A DNA stretch of 64,000 nt from Polytrichum commune (lineage: Eukaryota > Streptophyta > Polytrichopsida > Polytrichales > Polytrichaceae): assembly GCA_950295325.1 (NCBI GenBank), contig OX485806.1, positions 30,194,001 through 30,258,000 on the forward strand. Direction: 5' to 3'. The notes below the pieces were generated by a model. That model ran no database searches. It saw only the letters and a program-made list of their open reading frames with translations, and was not told where the DNA came from. Shown in pieces: positions 47,621-58,356 of the stretch. Position 1 is the first letter of the stretch. Every line of letters begins with the position of its first letter. Made by a program: the position numbers and the translations under genes.

Positions 47621-50540
47621 GGAATACGCGGCGGTATATGCGGTGGATATACGTTGTACGTACATGAAGTGTGTAGTGTGGACGCATAGAAATGTGATAT
47701 GCGCGCACTCCTACAAGTCTCTAGAGCAGTCTCTAGAGCATGCCGCAAAAAAGAGCTATGGTGTGGGGGGGAAGATCTTTAAGTACTGCTCTAGGGCGAT
47801 TCAAAATCCCTTGGATGCTCTTTAAAAAGTGGATTCCCGCCGCCTACCTTAACCTAACAATATGTCATTCTATCCATGCGAAACATGTATGACGCTATGT
47901 ATGGAACATGTATGGCATGCATGCAACATATTGAAAATATTAATATCGCTCGCACACCTTAGGTGTTACCAAGGCCTCAGGATAAAAACATAAATACTAT
48001 AATAGTCAAATGTTATTGAAATGTGATGATGCTTAACATTAAATAAATGATTTGCGACCAAGTTATGAAATCCAAGTTTTTGGGCAATTGATACCTATAT
48101 GTTACCAAGGTCTAAGTGATATATATATATATATATATACACATACATACAATGAGGTAGGAGTGGGTCAAAATTAGTTGTGGAGGCCCCTAAAATTATA
48201 TATATTATATGATTCACATCAAAACATATCCAGAATATGCTTACTAAGTGTGTGGACACCAATAAAAAGTCGGATTAATTTGGAATGGCTTGTAAGGTAG
48301 AGGAAGGATATGATATGAAACCATACCTAGGTATAATGTAGGTCTTAATTTAAGTGCAAACCTAGATGTGGAAAGATTGAATTAAACCGGAATGTGTGGC
48401 AAGATTGAAATTAATTTGGAATGGTACATAAGGTAGAGTAAGCATATGAATTCAAAACATACCTAGGTCGAGTCACACTAATTGCATGTTTTTTCATTCT
48501 ACGAGAAGTAGGTGCATAACTAAAAGTATTCATTTAAAGTTGAGTCTTAAGACATGCATGTTAGAATAAGATTAAGTATGGACTGTGTGATCAAAATGCA
48601 CTCAACATTATTAAGGTGAAAGAGGAAGAATTCCAAACTTCACTTTTGACATAAACCAAAGTTGTATCTCAAATCCAATTTTGAATCTTGAAATGACAAT
48701 CGGCATGATTCTCAATAGTTGTTATTAACCGGATGAAGCAATATCCAATCCAACCAACATTGGTAGACCAGTTGGACATGCCCAAATACCACAACATAGC
48801 CACATATTTTGAATATTGGTAAGATTAAAAGATTTAGGGATGTAGGGTTTAGGGTTTGGGGTTACGGTTTGTGAAAGTTGTGCATGTCCGACAGTTAATA
48901 CAATAGATTACACACACAAACGATATTGACTACTCAATAGCCCATATTGCACTCACTTAATTATGTAGAATGCACATTTTATACTTGCCAAACATCCGAT
49001 CACATGGCTCAAATACACTTAGTTCAAGTTGAAGTTACAGTTCAATGCACTATACAAATGTTAGTTCAAGTTGACACCTAATTATATGAATTGATGACAT
49101 GTTCGAAATTGAATTTCCCTCCACCTCTACTAAAATTAAGTTCACCCCCTCCCCCCAATCTCAAATTGTGTATTTTATGAAGCTAATAATGATTAGAGGA
49201 ACTAATGAACAACTTGAAAGATATTTCATTCTTGAAAACATTATATTTCAAAACACCATATGAGCATCCTTGGGGTTGGATTCTTCATCAAATTTCTACT
49301 AAATGATGTGCATTGTTCACTACAAATTTATACTCCCTATGTACCTAATGTTTACAAAAGAACCAAATGTATAGGGACTAATAGAATGGGGAGAAAAAAT
49401 TCATTTGTATTTATACCAAGCTATTCAAATCAATATGATAAACACCTATACTACATATACATAATACAAAACATGAATTAAGCATGCCTTCATTACTTAC
49501 AAATTCTACTTTTATTTTCATGCAAGAGAGTCATCGAACGTTTTTCCATCCTAACAAGTATGGACAAGGTAGTCATATGACTGCCTCCATAATATGACAA
49601 CAATTCATGTATCGTAACTTGGATGAAACTAACACATTTCAATGGTAACAAATTCCCTCCCCACCCCTATCCCATCCCATCCCATCTCATCCCCTCCCCA
49701 CACCCCATCCCACCACATCCCAACCCTTCCCACGTGGAGGAGGCCACGTAGCAACGATAGGGAAACCCTAGCGGCGTTGGCTACCTCCCCGCACCCCTTC
49801 TTCTCCTTTCATTGTCATTTGGAGCATAGAAAGGAGAAGCGGAACGCTGACCACATGCGGAGCGGAGCTCTTGTCATTTCTTTACTCATATCTTTTCTTT
49901 GTTTTGTTGGCGCGCGTGTTTGAGAGTTGCAAGTTTGCTAGTAGAGAGCTTGAGAGCTACAAACTTGAAAGTTGCATACACATAAGAGTTGTTGCAAGGG
50001 TTTGTATGTAACGTGCGAGGGCTTAAGAGTGTGAGGGAGGAATGACTAATGTGAGGGTGCAGTAGATTGAATTTACAATTCTGAGGTTTTCGAAGTTTTT
50101 CACTAAATGAGGAAGCACAAATTTTGGATGTATACCAATTCAACGTGCATAGTGTAATCCTCCTGAACTCACTTCCTTCACATTTTGAAAAAAATTTCAT
50201 TGTTGAATTCCATGTGTTTTTTTCCATATATGTTGAGCTTTGGCATGTTTTGTTTGCAAGCTTCCCCATGTTTTTCGATTTAGTGTTCTCTCACAACGTG
50301 AAACTCAAATATGTTTTCATTCGGTTGTTTCAATTTTTATCGTTCTCAAGTTTTATCTTCACTTGCAGTATGCAAAGGCACCAATTCAAGGTTGATAGGT
50401 ATCAATCACAAACCAAAAGTGGCAAGATGCAATGGACAAATTACTGATACATATCAACCACTCCATTATAGACCAATGCATATTTGTATTTGTTTATATA
50501 TGAATATAAAAACCATATGTACATGCGTAAATACCGGAGC
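47621..50540. other. Centre of the long-TIR element, no gene recognised
   Basis: AT-rich and non-coding as far as can be seen. 47621-47830 is GC-richer, with CTCTAGAGCAGTCTCTAGAG. An interstitial telomere-like GGGTTTAGGGTTTGGGG lies near 48845. A C-rich tract (about 49650-49740) leads into a GC-richer stretch to 49920, which resembles a 5' UTR or captured gene piece but has no convincing frame. The frame at 50124-50447 is hydrophobic and matches nothing known. Confidence 0.5.
48117..48140. repeat. (AT)n microsatellite
   Basis: About eleven AT repeats, followed by ACACATACATAC. Confidence 0.9.
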
Positions 50541-50544
50541 ATGT

Positions 50545-52270
50545 TTACGAACGGGCGTTCGTAAACTTCAGCGCAACAACCAAGTGCTGCACAGTTACGA
50601 ACATGCGTTCGTAAACGTCGGCTCACGTTTACGAACGCCCGTTCGTAAATCTCGGTTCACATTTACGAACGTGCGTTCGTAAACGTCGATGCACATTTAC
50701 GAACGGGCGTTCGTAAACCTCGGCCCACATTTTCGTAAAATTCTGCGCAGCAACCAAGTGCTACATAGTTAGTAAATGTGCGCCGACTTTTACAAACGGG
50801 CGTTCGTAAATCTCCGCCACATTTACAAACGCCCGTTCGTAAACCTCGGCCCACATTTTCGTAAAATTATGCGCAGCAACCAACTGCTCCATAGTTAGTA
50901 AATGTGCGCCGACTTTTACGAACGAGCGTTCGTAAATCTCCACCACATTTACGAACGCCCGTTCGTAAACCTCGGCCCACATTTTCGTAAAATTCTGCGC
51001 ATCAACCAAGTGCTGCATAGTTAGTAAATGTGCGCCGACTTTTACGAACAGGAGTTCGTAAACCTCGGCCCACATTTATGAACGGGAGTTCGTAAATCTC
51101 CGCCACATTTACGAACGGGCGTTCGTAACCCTCAGCCCACATTTTCGTAAAATTCTGTGCAGCAACCAAGTGCTCCATAGTTAGTAAATGTGCGCTGACT
51201 TTTACGAACGGGCGTTCGTAAAACTCGGCCCACATTTTCGTAAAATTCTGCACAACAACCAAGTGCTGCATAGTTAGTAAATGTGCGCCGACTTTTACGA
51301 ATGGGTGTTCGTAAACCTCGGCCCACATTTACGAACGGGCGTTCGTAAACGCCAATGCACATTTACGAACGGGTGTTCGTAAACCTCGGCCCATATTTTC
51401 GTAAAATTCTGCGCAGCAACCAAGTGCTGCATAGTTAGTTAATGTGCGCCGACTTTTACGAACGGGCGTTCGTAAAACTCGGCCCACATTTACGAACGGG
51501 CGTTCGTAAATCTCCGCCACATTTACGAACGGGCGTTCGTAAACCTCGGCCCACATTTACGAACGAGCGTTCGTAAATCTCCGCCACATTTACGAACGCC
51601 CGTTCGTAAAATCTCCGCCACATTTACGAACGGGCGTTCGAAAATCTCCGCCACATTTACGAACGGGCGTTCGAAAATCTCCGCCACATTTACGAACGGG
51701 CGTTCGTAAACCTCGGCCCACATTTTCGTAAAATTCTGCGCAGCAACCAAGTGCTGCATAGTTAGTTAATGTGTGCCGACTTTTACGAACGGGCGTTCGT
51801 AAACCTCGGCCCACATTTACGAACGGGCGTTCGTAAACCTCGGCCCACATTTTCGTAAAATTCTGCGCAGCAACCAAGTGCTGCATAGTTAGTTAATGTG
51901 CGCCGACTTTTACGAACGGGCGTTCGTAAACCTCGGCCCACATTTTCACAAAATTCTGCGCAGCAACCAAGTGCTGCATAGTTAGTAAATGTGCGCCGAC
52001 TTTTACGAACGGGCGTTCGTAAACCTCGGCCCACATTTACGATCGGGCGTTCGTAAACCTCGGCCCACATTTTCGTAAACTTCTGCTTATCAACCAAGTG
52101 TTGCATTGTTACGAACGTGCGTTCATAAACCTCGACGAGTATTTACAAATGCGCGTTTGTAAACCTTGGCCAACAACAAAGGTTGCATATTTACGAACAT
52201 GCAATTGTGAACTTCGGCGTAATAACCAAGGGCTGCATGGTTATGAATACACGCTCATAAACCTTGGCTA
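50545..52270 (-). repeat. Right subterminal palindrome array, about 30 copies
   Basis: About 30 copies of TTACGAACGNNCGTTCGTAA in 1.7 kb, inverted relative to the left array. The centre is mostly GG. Short spacers are CCTCGGCCCACA or TCTCCGCCACA, giving ~34-bp units. Long spacers carry a half-site TTTTCGTAAAATTC, the hairpin GCAGCAACCAAGTGCTGC and AGTAAATGTGCGCCGAC, giving ~92-bp units. The order of long and short units varies. Copies decay toward 52100-52270, where spacers and palindromes diverge. Off-consensus copies are mostly C-to-T or G-to-A changes at CpG. Confidence 0.9.
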
Positions 52271-52324
52271 CATACAATGAAAATGTGCACCACCCCCTTG
52301 CTACAATAATCAATAGCGAATAGG

Positions 52325-52719
52325 AGTACGTATATATGAAAGCCCATTGTTAATGGGTGTTTGCAGTCCTTCCTTGCTACATTAACTCTTTTGTTGCTAG
52401 TCATTTCCAAGCCTTGCAAAAACACCTCCCAACCTAGTGCATCTCTAGAAAACTCCTTTGACGTATGATCGCCTTACACTTATGTTTAAGGCTAAAAAAT
52501 ATGTCTTGGACACTACCTACGAGCTCACGTTTTTGGTCTGAATGGCCAACTTTTAGATGTTGTTTCCATAATATAAGCTTAGAGCTGGCATCTCTAACCT
52601 TCTACAACCTATAGTGGAGTTTTCGGGTCCTTATGACTAGCTGACGTTTTTGGTCAAAGGTGGTTTTCGCAAACCGAATCCATATCCAACGTTTCTAAGC
52701 TTCAACCAACCTATGGTAC
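52325..52719 (-). repeat. Right terminal inverted repeat
   Basis: 395 bp, inverted partner of 46763-47158, running from AGTACGTATATATGAAAGCC to CAACCAACCTATGGTAC. The match stops sharply at both edges. Confidence 0.9.
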
Positions 52720-52889
52720 ATTTTTCAAGTCATTCTAACTACTTGCTCTAGACGTCTCCTATGAGTGTCACGTTCGCGCATACCCACCCTTTCTACTTTC
52801 TAATGCATTCTTTGTTCCTACATGACAAGTTGTCCAATGCACATTTTCAATAACACCTTCAACACCTTTGTCTTGCCAACACTAAGGAC

Positions 52890-53209
52890 CAGAGCCCAAC
52901 ATTGGGCGCCCATGCCCATGCCCATACCCACCCATGCCCATGGGTTTTGGGTGGGCATGGGTGCAATATTATTGTTCATGGGCGGGCATGGCTGAGCTAT
53001 TATTGTTCATGGGTGGGCATGGGTGGGCATGGGTGCGATATTATTGTTCATGGGTGGGCATGGGTGGGCACATGTCATGCTATGTGTGGGCATGGGTGGG
53101 CATGGGTGCGCACATGTCATGCTATGGGTGGGCATGGGTGGGCATAGGTCGTTGCTGATGGGCATGGTCTGGGTATGGGTGCAATTAGAAAGGAAAATGT
53201 TGGGCTCTG
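52890..53209. mobile_element. hAT MITE built from a GGGTGGGCAT minisatellite
   Basis: A 320-bp element with perfect 14-bp ends (CAGAGCCCAACATT and its complement) and an exact 8-bp target duplication CTAAGGAC (52882-52889 and 53210-53217). Both are hallmarks of the hAT superfamily. The interior is almost all GGGTGGGCATGG-type minisatellite, broken by repeats of GATATTATTGTTCATG. The minisatellite also reads as a Gly/His/Trp-rich frame, which is not a gene. A fragment of the same minisatellite lies at 10792-10850. Confidence 0.92.
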
Positions 53210-53217
53210 CTAAGGAC

Positions 53218-54077
53218 TATGTTATCTTAGAAGGAGAGCAGTAATAGGAGAATGCCAACAATGAATCTACTCTTCAAATCCCTCTTTCAACACTTTGTTG
53301 CTTGTTTTCCAAGACTGTTGTCCGTCTGGACTGCCTCATATTTCTAGGTCTAAACTTACAAGCATACACACCTTCTCTAAGAGTCTAAGCTATCTTCACA
53401 TATGTGTACTAAGAGAGCCAAAAGGTTCTAGGACAATCTTTATATACCTCAAAACAACTACCTACTAGGTGGGTCAACTTGGTAGGTTACCACCCTGTCA
53501 AAACACTGCAACTAGCTATCCTCACGCGTTTTTGCCCTTTGTCCAATACATGACCAACTGGCACACTGAGGTCATAAAAAATGATCAACTAGTCAAAGAA
53601 ATGCAATGCTATTTAATAACTTTGGACCAACAAGTCATTATCTGACCAACTAAATTATTAACACCAAATAATTACTACTACTGAATAAATTGCTCAGTAG
53701 TAAAACAGTAAAAAAACAATTAGTGGACGTTTTAACAACTAATTGCATTAGGGACAAATTTGACGTCAACTAGTAAACTAGCATTCTTTTGCCCTTTCGA
53801 CAATTCGCGACCAACTAGTCAGTTTTTGATGGGTTGGTTTACTATGAACATTTTATGTTCTTAAAACACGGTGCTAACTTCTACCTTAACTTCTATCTTA
53901 TCTATGTTTGTGCAAATAAACGAAACCACTATACATATTTGCAAACACACATTCGTAAAAATACGTAATGTTGATTTACACATTACACATTACACTGATT
54001 TACGAACGGTTGTTCGTAAATATGCTACCAAAATCTACTTTAACAATTGAATGTGGATATACTTTATATTGTGCATA
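53218..54077. other. Non-coding, with one isolated palindrome
   Basis: No gene was seen. At 53999-54020 a lone copy of the palindrome (TTACGAACGGTTGTTCGTAA) lies outside any array, about 1.3 kb from the long-TIR element. A decayed half copy (CACACATTCGTAAAAATACG) lies about 50 bp before it. Confidence 0.6.
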
Positions 54078-54360
54078 AAGTATGGTCTTGGAGAACACGG
54101 TGCCCATTTTCAAGTTCCTCATCTGTGATCTCCCAAGCCCTTGCCTCGTTCTCGGCCAAGAAGTATGCGATGAGCTAATTGACGAGAATGGTGTGCCAAT
54201 GCCCAAGTTTGGTGGTCGAGGCGGAGGGCAACATTTCCTCAAGGTCTTGAGGTCTAGGTTGTGGCTAGAAGTCCCCCTATTGGAGGGAGTCCCCCACGGG
54301 AGCTGGCCAACTCCGGAGAACACCCTCCTCATCGACGACAACACCGCCAAGAGCCTTCTT
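54078..54360 (+). pseudogene. FCP1-like (HAD) phosphatase gene fragment
   Basis: The frame reads VLENTVPIFKFLICDL, then GQEVCDELIDENGVPMPKFG, then QHFLKVLRSRLW and ENTLLIDDNTAKSLLCP. This is the arrangement of the second half of plant FCP1/SCP-type HAD phosphatases, where an aspartate-rich NTLLIDD motif helps hold magnesium. The first half with the catalytic DxDxT was not found upstream, so it is a partial copy or a gene with unseen exons. The frame continues to 54453 but loses similarity after the HAD part. Another long frame (to 54779) follows a possible acceptor TTTCACAG near 54492, without recognised family. Composition is GC-richer than the surroundings. It could be a captured gene piece, given the transposon-dense setting. 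Confidence 0.5.
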
Positions 54361-56449
54361 TGTCCCCTCCTATTCTTTCACCGTTGCTCTCATTTTCTTG
54401 CATCTGCATGTTATGCACTTTACGAGCGCCCATCCCAAACCGCCCCTCCTTAATTTACCCACTCCACTCTGTCTATGATATTGTTTCACAGGTCGCTCCA
54501 CGCTCGTTTGGTGGCCGACCCTCCTTGACTTCTTCATTGGAGACGCACACAACTCAAGGTTGCATCTTCCGAGTCCGATCGTTGTTTGGCCCTCCGGAGA
54601 AGTGCAAGACATTCTCTCTTGCAGATGCCTTTGTATTCCACTACAATACCACTTCGTACAATTTGGGAGCGCGTTTGGACATATTGAAGAACGACACATA
54701 TTCGAGGCCAGTCAACAAACTTGGCTATAGTTGCAGGCCGGAGATTTTCAAAGCTATAGAGGCCATTGGAGCATTATAGAGAGAAGCCACCGTAAAAGAT
54801 AAGGACATGGCCGCGAGAAAAAATATAGTGGGACGTACCAGTGGGACTATAAACGCCTACGGACTCCCTAAATGTGTGTAGGGGTAGAGCATAGTGCTTG
54901 GTTATCCATTCTATTTGAAGGTCTTCAAGACATTAATGGTATTTCCATTATGTTTGTATTTCAAACCCGTTGAATAGATTCAATTTCCAATCATTCTCCA
55001 CATCTTCCTTTCCATTAGCAACAATTTGTCATTTTATACACATATGTTTTCATGTATGGTTCATTTTTTTGTTCACTTTGATGCATTTATGTTGATGATT
55101 ATATCCAATGTTATACGTATGGTATTTTAATGTTGTTAACATTGGCTCAAATTTGAAAACCACGTCCTTGAATAGTCTCAAAATCATCAAAAAGTCTCCG
55201 ATTACCGAATTTAGTGTTCATAGGTATGTTTGTCATCTACTTACTTCCATCCGAGGTCTAACTCCAAGTACTAAGTATTTATACTGCGTGTGTTCTATTC
55301 GGCTACTCCCCTAGTCAGTTCCCGAGTCTCCTTGTGTTCCCAAGTTGCTTCCTTTGTTCCCAAGTTGTTTCCTTCGTTCCCCAAGTTTAATGGTCCGTTC
55401 CTAAGGGTTATTGGCCCGTTCCGGAGGCTTACTGGCTCGCCCCGAGGCTGCGTTCCCAATGGGGGGGCTAGACCTCGGCCTCCGTCTCTCTCCTCCTCCA
55501 ATGCTCCCTTGTCACTCTACTTGCTCCTTTGCTTCTCAAATCGCTCCCGGGTTGCTCCGTTGTCCAGTTTCTTGAGCTCTACATAGTTGACAGAGTTTAG
55601 CACCCTAGATTTGTTAGAAAAGTGATTTTTTTTTTGCTTAACCAAAACACACATTCTTCAATCCAATGACCCTACACATTATATATACCTCATCTATGAA
55701 TGTGAGTCACTTGCAACTACCAACACACCATCATCACTTGGATTTGGTCATGCAAAGGAATGCCCCAAACCATAAATTCTCCCACAACATGCAAAGAAAT
55801 GACCTTCTCCAAACCAACAAAAGAAATGAGCATGAAATTAGACCTTCAAACCCTAAAATGAAAAGAAGTTGGGTGTGATTTTTTTTTTGATGACGATTAA
55901 AACAAGTTTTATCCAAATTCAAGTAGATTGCACTTGATCCCACTTAAGTCAAAATTCTTGACCCATTTGTTAGTATATGTACTATGTTTTTTTTTTTTGA
56001 ATTGCCCAAGTAATGATAGATTTCAAGTAGTAAGTACTTGCCTTTGTTTTTTAGCATAGGTAAAGAACATGTTTGTTCTATTTCTATAAGAGAGTCCTCT
56101 ATGTGAATCTATATTTTTTTTACCATCTTCTTTCTAGACGTTATTTTGGACCATATGTTCTAGTCCACCGAATTTCCTTACACTTCTAATGCCCAGCCTA
56201 AGAGAAACAATGATGGTTAATTCACTATTGCTCTACCAGGTTTCTCTCATTGTCTTCCAGATGATAGACCCTAGCGAAGGAAGATGTTTTTTTTAAAGAA
56301 ACATCCACCACGTGCTCCTCTTCCATTTGTTCATATGATTTGGCCCCAATTTGGCCTAGTGCTCAACAATCTAAATTCAATAACATGATGTGAAGATTTA
56401 TGCTCTTACCATCAAATGCTTTGGTTTTCCCATTTAACCAAGAGTTTCA
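54361..56449. other. Mostly non-coding region
   Basis: 54361-54779 stays open and GC-rich and may belong to the phosphatase-like fragment. After 54780 no gene could be recognised. Confidence 0.4.
55318..55445. repeat. 20-21-bp tandem repeat, six to seven units
   Basis: Units run GTTCCCAAGTTGCTTCCTTT, GTTCCCAAGTTGTTTCCTTC, then more diverged ones ending GTTCCGGAGGCTTACTGGCT. Because the period is near 21, the minus strand reads as a seven-residue repeat (LRNGPIT, LRNGPLN), but no larger gene is evident. Confidence 0.7.
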
Positions 56450-56453
56450 TTAA

Positions 56454-57370
56454 CCCCTAAAGGACCGTAAGGCCCCCATGGGGCTTTTGATTGTAGAAAA
56501 GTGCAAATTGGATGAGATTGTTCCAAAGAAGTCCAAATTTGCGGGGAGAGGACCCTAGCTGTTTTTGCGAGATGGATCCAATGGTCTTTTCCGATCAGAA
56601 AATGATGAAGGATTGGATTTTTGGCGAATTCTTTGAGTTTTCAGTTTTGAGCCCAATCTCATTGCTTGGAGACTTCAGAGTCCCATATTTATTTTTCCAC
56701 AACTCAAAATTTGATGAAAAAAATTCCACATGAGGGTCATAATGTTCTTTACATGTGGTAAAAATTTTAGATGTTTTGGAGCACTTCTAAGGACCGTAAG
56801 GCCCCCAGGGGGCTTTTGATTGTAGAAAAGTGCAAATTGGATGAGATTCCAAAGGAGCCCAAATTTGCGGGGAGAGGACCCTGACTTTTTTTGCAAGATG
56901 GATCCAATGGTCTTTTCCGATCAAAAAATGATGAAGGATTGGATTTTTGGCGAATTCTTTGAGTTTTCAGTTTTTGGGCCCAATCTCATTGCTTGGAGAC
57001 TTCAGAGTCCCATATCTTTTTTTCCACAGCTCGGAATTTGACGAAAAAAATTCCACATGAGGATCATAATGTTCTTTAAATGTGGTAAAAATTTCAGATG
57101 TTTTGGAGCACTTCTAAGCAATCTGATTCCAGCATAAGTACGAAGTACCCCCTGCCCAAACAATTTCCATCAATCTTCTCAACGGTGGCAATTTCTCAGA
57201 AATTGTGCGATCTTGTCGATCTTTTTTTCATAAACAAGCTATGTAAGTCTTCTTTAGTTTCAACGGTGCCGATTGTGAAAATTACCCCACACTAATAAGA
57301 AATTGAGCTTGCTACAAGAGCTAATCAAGAAAACATGACCTAAGCTAAAACACCCCCGGTCCTTTAGGGG
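56454..57370. mobile_element. TTAA-flanked element with piggyBac-like ends
   Basis: A 917-bp element with ends CCCCTAAAGGACCG and the exact complement, flanked by TTAA on both sides (56450-56453 and 57371-57374). TTAA duplication with CCC-starting ends is typical of piggyBac; Kolobok elements also use TTAA. The interior has no transposase. It contains a 330-bp tandem duplication (56459-56788 and 56789 to about 57117), both copies starting AAGGACCGTAAGGCCCCC and about 95% alike. The rest has no coding signal. Confidence 0.82.
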
Positions 57371-57374
57371 TTAA

Positions 57375-58356
57375 AGCCACCTCATGATCAATCAGATTCA
57401 AAATTCATGTGGCCTTATTAAGGATTCTTTGAGGGCATGCCATGTGTTTAGAAAGCAAGACAACATTATTGGCATAAAGGAGAATGGCAACTACTGTGTT
57501 GGGCTTAGGCATAACAAGTGAACAAGAAAAGTGTTTTGCCTTAAACTATGATAGGTTTTTCATATATGGTAAGGTAAGTAGGCTCATACTATGTAGAATA
57601 TTATTCTAAGACCATGGGGCCCTCCAATGAGTTTGAACCAAGCATGGTACAGAATTTGTGCCTCATTAGTGTTATGAAGATATGTGTGAAATAGATCCTA
57701 AACTAAGTAGTTGAATTAAGCTAATACCTATTTTATTTCAAAAAATAAAAACTATCTATATTTATAATTGAAGTATTTGACAGGATCATATTGATGTTAG
57801 TGCGCTACAATTTTTGGAGTAATATACATATTTTAAAGTTCTACTTCACTCTTATTTTTCAAAATTTAACAATTATGGAAGTAGATTCTACAAACTTTAG
57901 ATTCTACTTTTATGGATGTAATTCATGTAGTCTACACAACTATTAATAAAATAACATGACCCACCTTTTGAGTAGCCTTAATATGATTCATTATTATTGT
58001 TTTAAATTATCTAAGTAGGAAATGTGGCTACTTGCCCCTCTAAATTGACAAGGTACAATTTTTGTTCACTTTAGCATGCTTCGTATATGTTGAATAAAAA
58101 CCACGAGTCCATGTCTAGTCCAAATAAACCTTAATTGAATATACAATCAATCATGTTAAACTTAAACCCCATGAGTTTGGCGTGAGATGGGTTTTTTGTA
58201 GGGGAGATGGAATGGGGTGAAACCCACTACCCTAACTCCCCACTATCGCAATAATAGGAGGTAGTTAGAATAATCATTATCACATCTTTCCACATTATGG
58301 TGAAGTCATTCATGAGGTGCGAAAAAGTTATGCTATAGTTCATTGCACAAGCTTAA
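57375..58356. other. Non-coding AT-rich region
   Basis: Nothing was recognised. Confidence 0.45.

Larger units (their letters stand above)
46763..52719. mobile_element. Long-TIR, palindrome-rich foldback-type element, class unknown
   Basis: A 5957-bp unit bounded by ~395-bp inverted repeats (46763-47158 and 52325-52719) starting GTACCATAGGTTGGTTGAAG. Inside each arm lies an array of palindromes, also in inverted orientation: about 0.46 kb on the left and 1.7 kb on the right. The centre (47621-50540) shows no transposase, so it looks non-autonomous. Long TIRs suit MULEs or foldback elements; subterminal motif arrays suit En/Spm or hAT types. No clear target duplication was found (TTTATATTT on the left, ATTTTTCAA on the right), so the class is open. 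Confidence 0.75.

Noticed and set aside
47308-47825. Repetitive proteins with YERPFVNVG units here and at 50663-52106
   Set aside because: These frames are the palindrome arrays translated; the repeats lack codon-level conservation and change frame between units.
48842-48870. Telomere-like GGGTTTAGGGTTT here and near 27042 and 58529
   Set aside because: Only two or three imperfect copies each; short interstitial runs are common in plants and do not mark a telomere or fusion.
45898-52270. CRISPR-like array of palindromes and spacers
   Set aside because: Spacers are repeated, not unique, repeat lengths vary, and the DNA is plant nuclear. Not a CRISPR array.
52902-53158. Gly/His/Trp-rich protein in several frames
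   Set aside because: All frames stay open because the minisatellite period avoids stops; it lies inside a hAT MITE.
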